Of a DNA stretch of 64,000 bases, positions 63,677 to 64,000 are shown piece after piece. Under the pieces are notes generated by a model. It did no database searches, was not told where the DNA came from, and saw only the letters and a program-made list of their open reading frames with translations. Source of the DNA: Iodidimonas nitroreducens (GTDB lineage: Bacteria > Pseudomonadota > Alphaproteobacteria > Sphingomonadales > Rhodothalassiaceae); the NCBI RefSeq assembly GCF_008579165.1, contig NZ_BKCN01000001.1; one strand, 5' to 3'. The position numbers and the translations under genes are program-made. The stretch's first letter is position 1, and each line of letters starts with the position of its first letter.

Positions 63677-64000
63677 TCAATAGCGATATTGATCGGATTT
63701 AAACGGACCTTCGCGGCTCACACCCAGATAGGTGGCCTGATCCTCGCTGAGTTTCGACAGCGAGACATTCAGCTTTTCCAGATGCAGCGCGGCCACTTTT
63801 TCATCGAGATGCTTGGGCAGCACATAAACCTTCTTTTCATATTGCCCGGTATTGTTCCACAATTCGATCTGCGCCAGCACCTGATTGGTGAAGGATGCGC
63901 TCATCACAAAGCTGGGATGGCCGGTGGCGCAACCCAGATTCACCAGCCGCCCTTCAGCGAGCAGGATGATGCTTTTGCCATCGGGAAACTCGATCTCATC
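63677..64000 (-). CDS. ahcY: Adenosylhomocysteinase, C-terminal part (cut by window end)
   Basis: The minus-strand frame is open to the window edge. Visible residues FPDGKSIILLAEGRLVNLGC, ATGHPSFVMSASFTNQVLAQ, LPKHLDEKVAALHLEKLNV and the conserved C-terminal KSDQYRY are those of S-adenosylhomocysteine hydrolase, which splits SAH into adenosine and homocysteine with bound NAD+. The C-terminal Lys/Tyr complete the NAD site of the partner subunit. Confidence 0.97.
   Translation of the reverse strand, partial: DEIEFPDGKSIILLAEGRLVNLGCATGHPSFVMSASFTNQVLAQIELWNNTGQYEKKVYVLPKHLDEKVAALHLEKLNVSLSKLSEDQATYLGVSREGPFKSDQYRY

Overview
The window looks like chromosomal DNA of a free-living alphaproteobacterium. 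It has a GcrA cell-cycle regulator, a SUF operon led by an Rrf2-type regulator, a complete Entner-Doudoroff gene set, and TonB-dependent receptors for carbohydrate and probably metal uptake. Order and genus cannot be settled from sequence alone; the Kordiimonadales/Iodidimonadales/Sphingomonadales neighbourhood is my inference. Asp, Asn, His and Tyr are written almost always with NAT codons, although most other families end in C or G. There are no rRNA genes, CRISPR arrays, insertion sequences or recognisable prophage. One tRNA, Gly(CCC), is present.

Layout. 0-1.2 kb: end of a glutathione S-transferase and an exported methyltransferase-like protein. 1.3-15.4 kb: a sucrose/glucose catabolic locus with a LacI regulator, SGLT-type symporter, zwf-pgl-(exported unknown)-edd-eda, a TonB-dependent receptor, amylosucrase and a ROK sugar kinase. 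Two near-identical 16-bp palindromes (4166-4181 and 9797-9812) lie before zwf/symporter and before the receptor and are probably LacI operators. 15.4-22.4 kb: P450 plus GMC oxidoreductase, FKBP isomerase, M28 peptidase, EttA. 22.4-23.5 kb: an AT-rich island with a membrane-tailed HTH protein divergent from an LRAT-like protein, followed by three 17-bp tandem repeats. 23.5-28.4 kb: wecB, glmS and glmU (amino-sugar nucleotide synthesis) and tRNA-Gly. 28.5-33.2 kb: arginine genes argE, argF, argD and the chaperone hslO, with a highly structured intergenic element between argE and hslO. 33.4-42.4 kb: orphan ABC-2 permease, gcrA, the suf operon, HMG-CoA lyase. 42.4-51 kb: TraB/GumN protein, rpmI-rplT, pheST, a methyltransferase, lepA. 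51-60.6 kb: chemoreceptor, TPR hybrid sensor kinase, DUF2946-like protein, second TonB receptor, PepSY protein. 60.6-64 kb: UspA, thiolase, a Cys-rich secreted protein, an AhpD-like protein, and the end of ahcY.

An important caveat: eleven genes are interrupted by single-base frameshifts (13 apparent deletions and one insertion, mostly in short G/C or T runs). Genes that should be essential (pheS) or central (sufB) are hit, and every fragment downstream of a break continues the same conserved protein. Uncorrected consensus errors are much the likeliest cause, so these genes are annotated as full-length with the break noted rather than as pseudogenes.
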